From the NCBI RefSeq assembly GCF_009758205.1, contig NZ_WRXN01000011.1, positions 62,001-126,000 on the forward strand: a stretch of DNA of 64,000 nucleotides. The letters run 5' to 3'. The notes below the pieces were generated by a model. It saw only the letters and a list, made by a program, of their open reading frames with translations. It did not search any database and had not been told where the DNA came from. A program made the position numbers and the translations under genes. Shown piece by piece: positions 26,901 to 35,732 of the stretch (positions are counted from its first letter, which is position 1; each line of letters starts with the position of its first letter). Source of the stretch: Chitinophaga tropicalis (GTDB taxonomy: Bacteria; Bacteroidota; Bacteroidia; Chitinophagales; Chitinophagaceae).

Positions 26901-27067
26901 GTTCTTTTACTAGATTTTTTAGTTCCGGTATATGCTCTTTAAAAAATCTTAAACCCGATCATATACCCATTGTTAAAATTAAAATTCTAAAGCGGAAAAT
27001 CGAAAGTAGTAAGTAGAAGTATTCCTTCAGACTTTCCACTTTCGAAGTTCCACTTAATATGTAGATC

Positions 27068-27469
27068 CTACACCCTTCTTTTCTTGGGAGGACGACAACC
27101 GTTGTGAGGTAAAGGCGTAACGTCTTTGATCATGTTCACCTCGATACCGGAGTTAGCGATAGCGCGGATAGCACTTTCACGACCAGCACCAGGACCTTTT
27201 ACAAAAACATCTGCTCTTTTCAGACCTGCATCGATTGCTGTTTTTGCAGCATCGGAAGCAGCTAACTGGGCTGCGTATGGAGTGTTCTTTTTAGAACCTT
27301 TGAAGCCCATTTTACCAGCAGTAGACCAGGAGATAACCTGACCCTGTTTGTTGGTAATGCTGATAATGATGTTGTTAAAACTAGCAGAGATGTGTACATC
27401 ACCGTAGTTATCAACTTTAACTACTCTCTTTTTGCTAGCAGCTGCTTTTGTATTTTGTGCTTTTGCCAT
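27068..27469 (-). CDS. rpsK: ribosomal protein S11
   Basis: Small-subunit platform protein next to the mRNA exit. 133 residues; typical DVHISASFNNIIISITNKQGQVISWSTAGKMGFKGSKKNTPYAAQ and the end DVTPLPHNGCRPPKKRRV. Normal family length (129 in E. coli). Confidence 0.98.
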   Translation of the reverse strand: MAKAQNTKAAASKKRVVKVDNYGDVHISASFNNIIISITNKQGQVISWSTAGKMGFKGSKKNTPYAAQLAASDAAKTAIDAGLKRADVFVKGPGAGRESAIRAIANSGIEVNMIKDVTPLPHNGCRPPKKRRV

Positions 27470-27567
27470 AATTATAAAAAATTCCAGGTTCCAGGTTCCA
27501 GATTCCTCCTGCCATATACATATACACGACTACTGGAGACCGGAACTTGTTATTTGTATTATCAAGA

Positions 27568-27948
27568 TTATTTCTTAGGCGCTTTCTTCTTACCTGCAAC
27601 CGTTTTACGTTTACCTTTACGGGTACGGCTATTGGTACGGGTACGCTGGCCTCTTAACGGTAAGCCCTTCCTGTGGCGAAGACCACGATAACAAGCGATG
27701 TCCAGAAGACGTTTGATGTTCATCTGTACTTCAGAACGCAGCTGACCTTCTACCTTAAACTCACCATTGATGATGTTACGGATAGCAGCCTGCTCATCAT
27801 CGTTCCAGTCTTTTACTTTCTTGTTGAAGTCTATTCCGGACTTTTCAAGAATATATTGAGCAGTAGAACGGCCAATACCAAAGATATAGGTCAGACCAAT
27901 TTCTCCTCTTTTATTTTTAGGAAGATCGATACCGGCGATACGTGCCAT
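27568..27948 (-). CDS. rpsM: ribosomal protein S13
   Basis: Small-subunit head protein that contacts the large subunit and P-site tRNA. 126 residues: MARIAGIDLPKNKRGEIGLTYIFGIG with the helix-two-turn-helix, and RGLRHRKGLPLRGQRTRTNSRTRKG. The basic tail KRKTVAGKKKAPKK is standard. The spacer to rpsK holds a tandem TTCCAGG repeat (27481-27498). Confidence 0.98.
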   Translation of the reverse strand: MARIAGIDLPKNKRGEIGLTYIFGIGRSTAQYILEKSGIDFNKKVKDWNDDEQAAIRNIINGEFKVEGQLRSEVQMNIKRLLDIACYRGLRHRKGLPLRGQRTRTNSRTRKGKRKTVAGKKKAPKK

Positions 27949-27987
27949 ATTTGTATTTTATTTACTAGTTACTGTTATTAAGAAATA

Positions 27988-28104
27988 TTATCCCTGACGT
28001 TGTTTAAAACGGGGATTCTTTTTGTTGATCACCAACAGTTTACCCTTCCTGCGCACGATCTTGCAATCTGCACTTCTTTTTTTTATGGAAGCTCTTACCC
28101 TCAT
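27988..28104 (-). CDS. rpmJ: ribosomal protein L36, zinc-free type
   Basis: 38 residues, read directly on the minus strand: MRVRASIKKRSADCKIVRRK, then GKLLVINKKNPRFKQRQG. The length and ends match L36. Only one of the four zinc ligands of the classic form (CxxC...C...H) remains, so this is the zinc-independent variant. Conserved place between infA and rpsM. Confidence 0.95.
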   Translation of the reverse strand: MRVRASIKKRSADCKIVRRKGKLLVINKKNPRFKQRQG

Positions 28105-28131
28105 AAGTTAAAATTATAAGTCTGTGTATTG

Positions 28132-28350
28132 TTATTTATATCTGAAAATTATTCTGCCTCTGCTCAAATCGTATGGACTCATCTCCACTCCCACTTTATC
28201 ACCAGGCAGAATGCGGATATAGTGCATTCTCATTTTTCCAGAAATGGTTGCCAGAATCTCATGCCCGTTCTCTAATTTAACACGGAACATAGCGTTAGAC
28301 AAGGCTTCAAGTATAATTCCATCCTGCTTAATGAGTGCCTGTTTTGCCAT
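28132..28350 (-). CDS. infA: translation initiation factor IF-1
   Basis: Binds the A site of the 30S subunit during initiation. 72 residues, exactly the usual size; OB-fold with IILEALSNAMFRVKLENGHEILATISGKMRMHYIRILPGDKVGVEMSPYDLSRGRI. Starts MAKQALIKQDG. A separate -7 box upstream suggests extra transcription from here. Confidence 0.97.
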   Translation of the reverse strand: MAKQALIKQDGIILEALSNAMFRVKLENGHEILATISGKMRMHYIRILPGDKVGVEMSPYDLSRGRIIFRYK

Positions 28351-28367
28351 AAAAATTTTTAGGACTG

Positions 28368-28375
28368 CAAAGATA
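28368..28375 (-). promoter_or_regulatory. possible internal promoter before infA
   Basis: TATCTTTG on the minus strand, 18 bases before the infA start, in a 114-bp AT-rich spacer after map. The -33 position reads TTTTC, so it is a weak match. Confidence 0.4.
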
Positions 28376-28464
28376 GCAAAATCTTAAGAAAAAAGAAAAT
28401 TAATAAAATAAACGTGAATAATTAACCTTTTCAGATAATGCCGAATCTTCTTAGTTATTAATTA

Positions 28465-29265
28465 TCAATAATTTGCGTTTAATGCCGGATTTTCCTGCTC
28501 GGCCTTTTCTATGCCGGCAAAAGAGGATAAGATATCAGCTTTGCCTTTCATTACAGCCACATTGTGTTCATAATGCACGGATGGTTTTTCATCACGGGTA
28601 ATAACTGTCCATCCGTCTTCCATGTATTCCACGTCTTTTACACCCAGGTTGATCATAGGTTCAATAGCTATAACCAGACCTTCTTTCATGATCGGACCAC
28701 TACCGCGTTTACCGTAGTTAGGTACCTGGGGGTCTTCATGCAGGTTACGGCCCAGTCCGTGACCTACCAGTTCACGTACCACACCATATCCATATTGCTT
28801 CTCTGTATGTTCCTGGATAGCATAGGCAATATCTCCTATACGGTTGCCGGCTATTGCCTTCTCGATACCTTTATAGAGAGCAGCCTTGGTTGTTTTCATC
28901 AGCTGCAGCACTTCAGGCTTTACATTGCCAATGGCAAATGTGTATGCGCTGTCTCCATGAAAGCCATTCAGCAGTACACCTACGTCCACACTTACAATAT
29001 CTCCGTCCTGGAGTACATAAGCATTGGGAATACCGTGTACCACCTCTGCATTCACGGAAATGCAGCAGCTTTTGGGAAATCCTTTATAATTCTTGAAAGA
29101 GGGCACTGCGCCGTTAGCCAGAATGAATTTTTCCACTATTGCATCAATATCCAGGGTAGTCATACCTGGTTTGAGATGTTTCGCCACCTCTTCCAGTGTA
29201 GCACTTACCAGTAATGCGCTTTTGCGCATCAGCTCAATTTCATCCTTAGTTTTATAATGCACCAT
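28465..29265 (-). CDS. map: type I methionine aminopeptidase
   Basis: Removes the initiator Met from new proteins. 266 residues. Metal ligands are visible: the Asp pair in IVSVDVGVLLNGFHGDSA, His in LVGHGLGRNLHEDPQVPN, Glu in AIEPMINLG, and the last Glu near HYEHNVAVMKG. The Met at 29265 (MVHYKTKDEIELMRKSA) is chosen over one nine codons upstream, in line with family starts. Usual position between secY and infA. Confidence 0.96.
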   Translation of the reverse strand: MVHYKTKDEIELMRKSALLVSATLEEVAKHLKPGMTTLDIDAIVEKFILANGAVPSFKNYKGFPKSCCISVNAEVVHGIPNAYVLQDGDIVSVDVGVLLNGFHGDSAYTFAIGNVKPEVLQLMKTTKAALYKGIEKAIAGNRIGDIAYAIQEHTEKQYGYGVVRELVGHGLGRNLHEDPQVPNYGKRGSGPIMKEGLVIAIEPMINLGVKDVEYMEDGWTVITRDEKPSVHYEHNVAVMKGKADILSSFAGIEKAEQENPALNANY

Positions 29266-29426
29266 ATTGAAAAACCGGGTTAGAAAGCTCAATTGCGAAT
29301 TTATTGCAGGGTATTGCTTTAATTAAAAAAGTTAGCCACCCAAGTATAAAACCTGCAGAGAGGGGTCCCTCTACTGTCGGCTTTATACTTTTGTGGCTAT
29401 CAGACCAGGGGCAGCCCGGATCAGGA

Positions 29427-30764
29427 TCAGACGTTAGCCGGAGCTGTTCTGCCTTTGATACGGCCTGTGCTCATGAGACCATCGTAATGGCGCATCAGCA
29501 GCTGGCTTTCTATTTGCTGGAGAGTATCCAGGATTACACCTACCATGATCAGCAATGAAGTACCACCAAAGAAGGTAGCAAAGTTGCTGTTAATGTTAGC
29601 TGCTGCGGCCAGACCAGGCAGGATACCTACCAATGCCAGGAAGAATGCTCCCGGCAGGGTGATGCGGTCCATAACAGCTCCTATATAATCAGCGGTAGCC
29701 AGACCAGGTTTAACACCCGGAATGAAACCGTTGTTACGCTTCATTTCATCTGCCATAGTGGTAGGATTGAAGATGAGCGCCGTATAGAAATAAGTAAATA
29801 CAATCACCAGTACAGCGTAGATCAGGTTATACCAGCCATTGGTATGGTCACTGAAGATACGGATGAACGCAGAACCGCTGTCAGTAGCAAAACCGATCGC
29901 TGTTGCAGGTATGAACATGATAGCCTGGGCAAAGATAATAGGCATTACACCTGCCGCATTTACCTTCAGGGGGATGAACTGACGTACACCACCAAACTGT
30001 TTGTTACCAACAATACGTTTTGCATAGTTTACAGGGATCTTGCGCGTACCCTGTACCAGCAGGATAAGGCCAATAGTGATCAGCACGAAAACTGCCAGCT
30101 CGATCAGGAACAGCATTGGTCCGCCGTTGCTCTGGGCATTCCTGGAAGAGAATTCCTGGATAATAGCCTGGGGCAGACGGGCAAGGATGCCTACCATGAT
30201 AATGATGGAAGTACCGTTACCGATACCTTTATCTGTGATCTTCTCTCCCAGCCACATTACAAACAGGGTACCTGCAGTAAGAACAACAGTGGTGGTGAGC
30301 CAGAAGAAGAATGTACCGTATTCGGGGATGATAGCACTACCGGACTGGTTCCTGAGGAATGCTACATAAGCACTTGCCTGGAAGCCGGTAACAATAACTG
30401 TCAGTAAACGTGTGAACTGATTAATCTTTTTCCTTCCGCTCTCTCCTTCCTTCTGTAATTTCTGGAAGTATGGCACGGCGATTGTAAGCAGTTGTATGGC
30501 AATAGATGCAGAGATATAGGGCATTATGCCGAGTGCAAAAATGGACGCCCTGGAGAACGAACCTCCTGCGAACATATTAAACAGCCCGAGAATACCTTTT
30601 TCGGACCGGTTGGCAAAATCTCCCAAACTGTTGGCATCAATACCGGGCAACGCGATATAGGATCCTACACGATAGATGAGGACAAGGAGCAGGGTAGTGA
30701 GGATGCGGTTACGCAGGTCCTCAATGCTCCAGATATTCTTAATCGTTTCGACAAATTTCTTCAC
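29427..30764 (-). CDS. secY: preprotein translocase SecY
   Basis: Channel of the Sec translocon in the inner membrane. 445 residues with ten membrane spans. Signatures include LPGIDANSLGDF, the plug-region GIMPYISASIAIQLL, and the cytosolic loop FNPTTMADEMKRNNGFIPGVKPG. Embedded in the ribosomal cluster between rplO and map, as usual. Confidence 0.98.
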   Translation of the reverse strand: MKKFVETIKNIWSIEDLRNRILTTLLLVLIYRVGSYIALPGIDANSLGDFANRSEKGILGLFNMFAGGSFSRASIFALGIMPYISASIAIQLLTIAVPYFQKLQKEGESGRKKINQFTRLLTVIVTGFQASAYVAFLRNQSGSAIIPEYGTFFFWLTTTVVLTAGTLFVMWLGEKITDKGIGNGTSIIIMVGILARLPQAIIQEFSSRNAQSNGGPMLFLIELAVFVLITIGLILLVQGTRKIPVNYAKRIVGNKQFGGVRQFIPLKVNAAGVMPIIFAQAIMFIPATAIGFATDSGSAFIRIFSDHTNGWYNLIYAVLVIVFTYFYTALIFNPTTMADEMKRNNGFIPGVKPGLATADYIGAVMDRITLPGAFFLALVGILPGLAAAANINSNFATFFGGTSLLIMVGVILDTLQQIESQLLMRHYDGLMSTGRIKGRTAPANV

Positions 30765-30866
30765 AGGAAGATGAGTGTTTAATATGGATGTGTGATGTTT
30801 CCTCTCTGGCTTAATAAAATGTGAAAAGACGCACTACTCCGTAGGCGTCTCCTCAGTCGTGAAATC

Positions 30867-31313
30867 TTATACCAGCTCTACTGATCCACCCGCCGCTTCA
30901 ATAAGTTGCTTGGCTTTCTCGCTGATCGCATTCACTTTTGCGGTTATCTTTGACTTCAGTTCTCCTGTACCCAGAATTTTCACTTTAGCAGTCCTGCTTA
31001 TCAAAGCATTCATGTAGAGATTTTCCAGGGAGAAGTCCTGCAGACCGTATTTCTCAACCAGGTGATCGATCTGACCTACGTTAAATACCTGGTATTCAAC
31101 GTGACCAGGATTTTTGAAACCACGTTTAGGCATACGACGCTGGATTGGCATCTGACCACCTTCGTGACCTCTTTTGCTCTGGTAACCAGCGCGGGACTGA
31201 CCACCTTTATTACCTTTAGTAGAAGTACCACCTTTACCGGAAGCTTCACCACGACCAAGGCGTTTCTCTTTATGTACGGAACCGTTTGCAGGTTGTAACG
31301 TATGCAGATTCAT
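30867..31313 (-). CDS. rplO: ribosomal protein L15
   Basis: Late-assembling large-subunit protein. 148 residues; the Gly/Lys-rich N-terminus KRLGRGEASGKGGTSTKGNKGGQSRAGYQ and RRMPKRGFKNP are characteristic. Upstream of secY. Confidence 0.98.
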   Translation of the reverse strand: MNLHTLQPANGSVHKEKRLGRGEASGKGGTSTKGNKGGQSRAGYQSKRGHEGGQMPIQRRMPKRGFKNPGHVEYQVFNVGQIDHLVEKYGLQDFSLENLYMNALISRTAKVKILGTGELKSKITAKVNAISEKAKQLIEAAGGSVELV

Positions 31314-31424
31314 GTCTAATTTTTTTACTTACGCGGAAATTAACCGCTCGCTTTAAATGTATAAATATTTCTTGTAAAATATCTGGTATAAATGTAGTAT
31401 TATTTTCCCGGCTAATAAAAGATA

Positions 31425-31604
31425 TTAAGCCTGCTCTACTTTTACCAGATGATCTACTTTACGTACCATACCCAGGATCTGGGGGGTAGCTTCCACTTCT
31501 ACAGTGGCGTTCAGTTTCTTCAGTCCCAGGGCCTTCAGGGTCAGCTTCTGGCGTTCAGGACGGTCTATACCACTTTTAACTTGAGTGATCTTGATCTTTG
31601 CCAT
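31425..31604 (-). CDS. rpmD: ribosomal protein L30
   Basis: 59 residues, the normal length, starting MAKIKITQVKSGIDRPERQK, with a ferredoxin-like small fold and the end GMVRKVDHLVKVEQA. The frame extends six codons upstream but the Met at 31604 fits the family start. Confidence 0.97.
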   Translation of the reverse strand: MAKIKITQVKSGIDRPERQKLTLKALGLKKLNATVEVEATPQILGMVRKVDHLVKVEQA

Positions 31605-31669
31605 TGTTATTTGAATTAGCACTTTACAATTTCAGGACGGCGTAACCGTCCTGTTACCGGTCAGTGATA

Positions 31670-32188
31670 TTATCCGTTAAAAACTTTCTTCAGTGATACG
31701 CTTCTGGTTTTTGCAATCTGAACAGGCTCACGCAGCAGGCCTAAAGCTTTAAATGTAGCTTTTACCACGTTGTGAGGGTTAGCAGAACCCAGAGATTTAG
31801 CCAGAACGTCGGTGATACCAGCGCTTTCCAGTACGGCACGCATAGAACCTCCGGCAATTACACCTGTACCGTGAGCAGCAGGTTTGATCAGGACTTTAGC
31901 AGCACCTTCTTTAGCCAGCTGGTCATGAGGAATAGTACCATGCATTACAGGAACTTTGATAAGATTTTTCTTAGCATCGTCTATACCTTTGGTGATAGCT
32001 TCCTGTACTTCTTTGGCTTTACCAAGACCGTGTCCTACTACGCCGTGTTCGTTACCTACAACAACCAGGGCAGAAAAACTGAATGTACGTCCGCCTTTGG
32101 TGGTTTTGGTAACACGGTTGATAGCCACTACCTTCTCTTTCAGCTCCAGGTCACCGGCCTTTACTTTATTAAATGTATTCTTTGCCAT
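31670..32188 (-). CDS. rpsE: ribosomal protein S5
   Basis: Helps decoding accuracy and mRNA unwinding at the entry tunnel. 172 residues: double-stranded RNA-binding N-terminal half (VVAINRVTKTTKGGRTFSFSALVVVGN) and C-terminal PAAHGTGVIAGGSMRAVLESAGI. Normal length. Confidence 0.98.
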   Translation of the reverse strand: MAKNTFNKVKAGDLELKEKVVAINRVTKTTKGGRTFSFSALVVVGNEHGVVGHGLGKAKEVQEAITKGIDDAKKNLIKVPVMHGTIPHDQLAKEGAAKVLIKPAAHGTGVIAGGSMRAVLESAGITDVLAKSLGSANPHNVVKATFKALGLLREPVQIAKTRSVSLKKVFNG

Positions 32189-32222
32189 TTTGTTATTTGC
32201 GAATTACGATTTAATCAATTTA

Positions 32223-32576
32223 TTAGAATTGGAGACCACCTTCCCTGGCTCCATCAGCTACACTCTTAATGCGGCCATGATACAGATAACCACCGCGATC
32301 AAACACACAGGTAGTGATACCCAGTGCTGTTGCTTTGGTAGCCAGTGCAGCACCTACGAGTTTGGATTTCTCGGATTTGGTACCTTTCTGTGCTTTGATG
32401 TCTTTATCACGTGAAGAAGCAGCCGCCAGCGTAACGCCGTTGGTATCATCTATCAATTGCACGTAAATGTCGCTATTGCTGCGAAATACAGATAATCTTG
32501 GCTTCTGCGCACTACCGGATACCTTTCTGCGGATACGGTAGCGGATTTTCTGTCTCCTATTAACTTTTGTGCTCAT
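32223..32576 (-). CDS. rplR: ribosomal protein L18
   Basis: Binds 5S rRNA. 117 residues from the Met at 32576 (MSTKVNRRQKIRYRIRRKV), the usual length, with RLSVFRSNSDIYVQLIDD and the terminal DRGGYLYHGRIKSVADGAREGGLQF. A start seven codons upstream is possible but less like the family. Two hairpins fill the spacer to rplF. Confidence 0.97.
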   Translation of the reverse strand: MSTKVNRRQKIRYRIRRKVSGSAQKPRLSVFRSNSDIYVQLIDDTNGVTLAAASSRDKDIKAQKGTKSEKSKLVGAALATKATALGITTCVFDRGGYLYHGRIKSVADGAREGGLQF

Positions 32577-32662
32577 TTCTCTGTTTGTTTTTATCATTCC
32601 GATGCTGCCGGAATGGTGTTGAACCAGCTAACCGGCATTGCTGCCGGTCAGCTGATTAAAAT

Positions 32663-33217
32663 TTATTTACCTGCAGACTTACCTGCTTTCTTACGAACCA
32701 CTTCATCACTGTAGCGAACACCTTTACCTTTATAAGGCTCTGGTTTACGCAGGCTACGGATTTTGGCGGCAACCTGACCCAGCAGCTGGTTGTCAATACC
32801 TTCCAGCATAATTTTAGGGTTGGCACCTTTTTCAGTAAGGGTAGATACTTTCAGTTCTTTAGGAACTTCGATCACGATGTTGTGAGAATAACCTAAAGAC
32901 AGATCAAGTAACTGACCGGAGTGAGCGGCTTTATAACCTACACCCACCAGTTCCAGTTGTTTCTTGAAACCTTCGGTAACACCTTCCACCATATTGGCGA
33001 TCAGTGCGCGGTACAGGCCATGCAGAGCGCGGTGACGGATCTGATCAGTAGGACGAACTACGGTCAGAACGCCATCTTTTACTTCTATTTTGATATCCCT
33101 GTCGATGTTCTTTTTCAGTTCACCTTTAGGGCCTTTTACAGTCAGTTCATTAGCAGGGGAAACAGTTACTGTTACACCGCTGGCTAATTTGATAGGACTT
33201 TTACCTATACGAGACAT
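32663..33217 (-). CDS. rplF: ribosomal protein L6
   Basis: Large-subunit protein near the factor-binding site. 184 residues, two similar halves; SRIGKSPIKLASGVTV, GVGYKAAHSGQLLDLSLGYSH and the C-terminal RKPEPYKGKGVRYSDEVVRKKAGKS signature. Confidence 0.98.
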   Translation of the reverse strand: MSRIGKSPIKLASGVTVTVSPANELTVKGPKGELKKNIDRDIKIEVKDGVLTVVRPTDQIRHRALHGLYRALIANMVEGVTEGFKKQLELVGVGYKAAHSGQLLDLSLGYSHNIVIEVPKELKVSTLTEKGANPKIMLEGIDNQLLGQVAAKIRSLRKPEPYKGKGVRYSDEVVRKKAGKSAGK

Positions 33218-33351
33218 AATTGCAGTTTTTACTGTTATGTTTGGATTCCGGTCTTTCCGTGTTCAGCCCCGTATAGAAAGCTTAATTGTCAGAAGGACCA
33301 TTTGAAAGTGACTGGTTGCCCACCTGTAAGGCTAAACAACTGGTCTATATA

Positions 33352-33750
33352 TTAGTAAACGTAGCAAACTACTTCGCCACCTACATTTTGAGCTTTGGCT
33401 TCCTTGTCGGTCATTACACCTTTGGAAGTAGAGATGATTGCCACACCCAGACCATTCTTGATACGTTTGAAATCAGCTGGTTTGGAATACTGGCGCAGAC
33501 CTGGACGGCTGATACGCTGCAGATCAGTGATTGCAGGTATTTTAGTCTGAGGGTCATACTTCAGAGCTATTTTGATAAGGCCCTGTTTAGTATCTTCTTC
33601 GAATTTGTACTTCAGGATGTAACCTTTGTCGTACAGGATCTCAGTAATACGTTTTTTCAGTTTAGAGGCAGGAATTTCCACAATCCTGTGGTTGGCCATT
33701 TGCGCGTTCCGGATTCTGGTCAGGAAGTCTGCTATTGGATCAGTAACCAT
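33352..33750 (-). CDS. rpsH: ribosomal protein S8
   Basis: Binds the central domain of 16S rRNA and represses the spc operon in E. coli by binding the rplE leader. 132 residues: MVTDPIADFLTRIRNAQMANH and RPGLRQYSKPADFKRIKNGLGVAIISTSKGVMTDKEA. Ends in CYVY, typical of Bacteroidota. Confidence 0.98.
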   Translation of the reverse strand: MVTDPIADFLTRIRNAQMANHRIVEIPASKLKKRITEILYDKGYILKYKFEEDTKQGLIKIALKYDPQTKIPAITDLQRISRPGLRQYSKPADFKRIKNGLGVAIISTSKGVMTDKEAKAQNVGGEVVCYVY

Positions 33751-33876
33751 TGTTTTTGAAAATTAAAAACTGTTTACAATGCGATATCCAATCAGTAATA
33801 GATAGGAAGATCTTTTAAAAATTTGTCATTCATTGAACACCCGTCCTCTCCGGGATGGGCGCCAACCGGGAATGTC

Positions 33877-34146
33877 TTACCAGCTGGCTTTTCTTACGCC
33901 CGGAATTTTACCAGCCAGTGCCAGGTCACGGAACATGTTACGGCAGATGCCGAAGTGACGCATGTAACCTTTAGGACGGCCGGAAAGCTGACACCTGTTG
34001 TGCAGGCGAACGGGAGAAGCGTTTTTAGGAAGCTGATCCAGAGCAGCGTAGTTACCTTCTGCTTTCAGGGCAGCACGCTTTTCTGCAAACTTGGCAACCA
34101 GCGCTTGTCTCTTTCTCTCGCGGGCTTTTACGGATTCTCTTGCCAT
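33877..34146 (-). CDS. rpsN: ribosomal protein S14, zinc-free type
   Basis: 89 residues; MARESVKARERKRQALVAKF, then HNRCQLSGRPKGYMRHFGICRNMFRDLALAGKIPGVRKASW. It has two isolated cysteines but not the paired CxxC...CxxC zinc knuckle of the short S14 form, so it counts as zinc-independent. A strong hairpin lies in the spacer to rplE. Confidence 0.97.
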   Translation of the reverse strand: MARESVKARERKRQALVAKFAEKRAALKAEGNYAALDQLPKNASPVRLHNRCQLSGRPKGYMRHFGICRNMFRDLALAGKIPGVRKASW

Positions 34147-34179
34147 AATTAGTTAATAATTGCAGTTTATAAAAATTCC

Positions 34180-34210
34180 AAATTCCAAAACCCCCAGGGC
34201 TTTGGAATTT
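34180..34210. repeat. inverted repeat between rplE and rpsN
   Basis: AAATTCCAAA (34180-34189) and TTTGGAATTT (34201-34210) form a perfect 10-bp stem with an 11-base C-rich loop in the 73-bp spacer. Confidence 0.7.
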
Positions 34211-34219
34211 GATCAGATA

Positions 34220-34795
34220 TTATTGATTATCTTTCTTCATGTTTTTGAACGGCATACCCAGTTCTTTCAGCAGCTCATAAGCTTCTTCATTGGTCTGGGC
34301 AGTAGTAACAAAAGTGATATCCATACCGGAGATCTTTGTTACTTTATCGATGTCGATCTCAGGGAAGATGATCTGCTCAGTGATACCCAGGGTATAGTTA
34401 CCGCGGCCATCGAAAGCTTTTTCATTTACTCCTTTGAAGTCACGTACACGAGGCAGTGATACAGCGATCAGACGATCCAGGAAATCATACATATTGTTAC
34501 CACGCAGCGTTACGCGGGCGCCGATAGGCATGTTTTTCCTGAGTTTGAAGTTAGAGATATCCTTTTTAGACAGGGTAGCAATAGCTTTCTGACCAGAGAT
34601 ACGGGTCATTTCGTCTACTGCGATGTCTACCAGTTTTTTATCACCAACAGCTCCGTTAATACCCTGGTTCAGACAGATCTTTACCAGGCGTGGTACCTGC
34701 ATAACACTTTTGTAGCTGAACTTCTTATGGAGAGTGTTCACCACTTCAGAGCGGTATTTGGCTTGCAGTCTGGGTGTGTATTTAGTGTTTGCCAT
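34220..34795 (-). CDS. rplE: ribosomal protein L5
   Basis: Binds 5S rRNA and P-site tRNA. 191 residues; VPRLVKICLNQGINGAVGDKKLVD, PIGARVTLRGNNMYDFLDRLI and GNYTLGITEQIIFPEIDIDKV are diagnostic. The start codon overlaps the rplX stop (TAATG), so the two are translationally coupled. Confidence 0.98.
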   Translation of the reverse strand: MANTKYTPRLQAKYRSEVVNTLHKKFSYKSVMQVPRLVKICLNQGINGAVGDKKLVDIAVDEMTRISGQKAIATLSKKDISNFKLRKNMPIGARVTLRGNNMYDFLDRLIAVSLPRVRDFKGVNEKAFDGRGNYTLGITEQIIFPEIDIDKVTKISGMDITFVTTAQTNEEAYELLKELGMPFKNMKKDNQ

Positions 34796-35133
34796 TATTT
34801 GATTACCTCCCCTGATTTTTTAGCTATACGAACTAATTTACCGTTTTCGCGCTGCCTGTTAACCTTTGTAGGTTTACCGGCTTTGGCATCCCATAACATT
34901 ACGTTAGAAATGGCGATGGGAGCTTCCTGTTTAACGATGCCGCCTTTAGTGTTCTGAGCGGTAGGTTTGGTATGTTTGGTGATGATGTTCACACCTTCAA
35001 CCAGAATGCGTGCCTTGTCAGGGATCACTTCCAGCACCTTGCGGGGCTTGGTCCTGTCCTTGTCATCACCGGCAATCACCACAACCGTGTCGCCTTTCTT
35101 AATGTTGAACTTCGGCTTGAATCTCGTTTTCAT
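34795..35133 (-). CDS. rplX: ribosomal protein L24
   Basis: Assembly initiator protein. 112 residues with the KOW motif KKGDTVVVIAGDDKDRTKPRKVLEVIPDKARILVEGVN near the N-terminus. First gene after a 159-bp spacer that carries a good promoter; overlaps rplE by one base. Confidence 0.98.
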   Translation of the reverse strand: MKTRFKPKFNIKKGDTVVVIAGDDKDRTKPRKVLEVIPDKARILVEGVNIITKHTKPTAQNTKGGIVKQEAPIAISNVMLWDAKAGKPTKVNRQRENGKLVRIAKKSGEVIK

Positions 35134-35206
35134 TATTTGTTTATTTAAAACGCCAAGCGAAACACCTGTTCCGCTTGATTAATATTGTCGTTTTTGAAAC
35201 GGGCTG

Positions 35207-35237
35207 CAAAGATATGCTTTTAAGCTGAAAGCACAAA
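35207..35237 (-). promoter_or_regulatory. internal promoter before rplX
   Basis: On the minus strand TTTG (35234-35237), 19 bases, TATCTTTG (35207-35214): an exact match to the Bacteroidota consensus, in the largest spacer within the S10-spc part. A start near 35200 gives a leader of about 65 bases to rplX. Confidence 0.7.
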
Positions 35238-35292
35238 GCCAAAAGATTTTTTAACTTTTCGCTTCATGCTTTCAGACTTAAACGAGCTGTTA

Positions 35293-35661
35293 TTACAGCA
35301 CCTCGGGAGCCAGAGAAATAATCTTCATGTATCCCTTATCGCGCAGCTCACGGGCAACCGGACCGAAAATACGGGTACCGCGCGGCTCGTCAGAGTTGTT
35401 CAGCAATACAACGGCATTATCGTCAAAACGGATATAAGATCCGTCTTTACGGCGCAGCTTATTTTTAGTTCTTACGATAACAGCTTTGGTTACCATACCT
35501 TTCTTCACGCCACCACCAGGAATTGCATCCTTTACGGTTACAACGATCTTGTCGCCTACTTTAGCGTAATCCTGGCCGGAGTTACCTAAAACCCTAATAC
35601 ACAGCACCTCTTTGGCACCGCTGTTATCAGCTACATTCAGCCGTGATTCTTGTTGTATCAT
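35293..35661 (-). CDS. rplN: ribosomal protein L14
   Basis: Forms intersubunit bridges. 122 residues; MIQQESRLNVADNSGAKEVLCIRVLG and DDNAVVLLNNSDEPRGTRIFGPVARELR. Normal length. Last gene before the internal promoter. Confidence 0.98.
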   Translation of the reverse strand: MIQQESRLNVADNSGAKEVLCIRVLGNSGQDYAKVGDKIVVTVKDAIPGGGVKKGMVTKAVIVRTKNKLRRKDGSYIRFDDNAVVLLNNSDEPRGTRIFGPVARELRDKGYMKIISLAPEVL

Positions 35662-35732
35662 CTTGTATGATTTGTAAGTTGTCTAATCAGCGGCTACACC
35701 CAGGATTGCCGGATGCAGCTTGAAACAAATAA

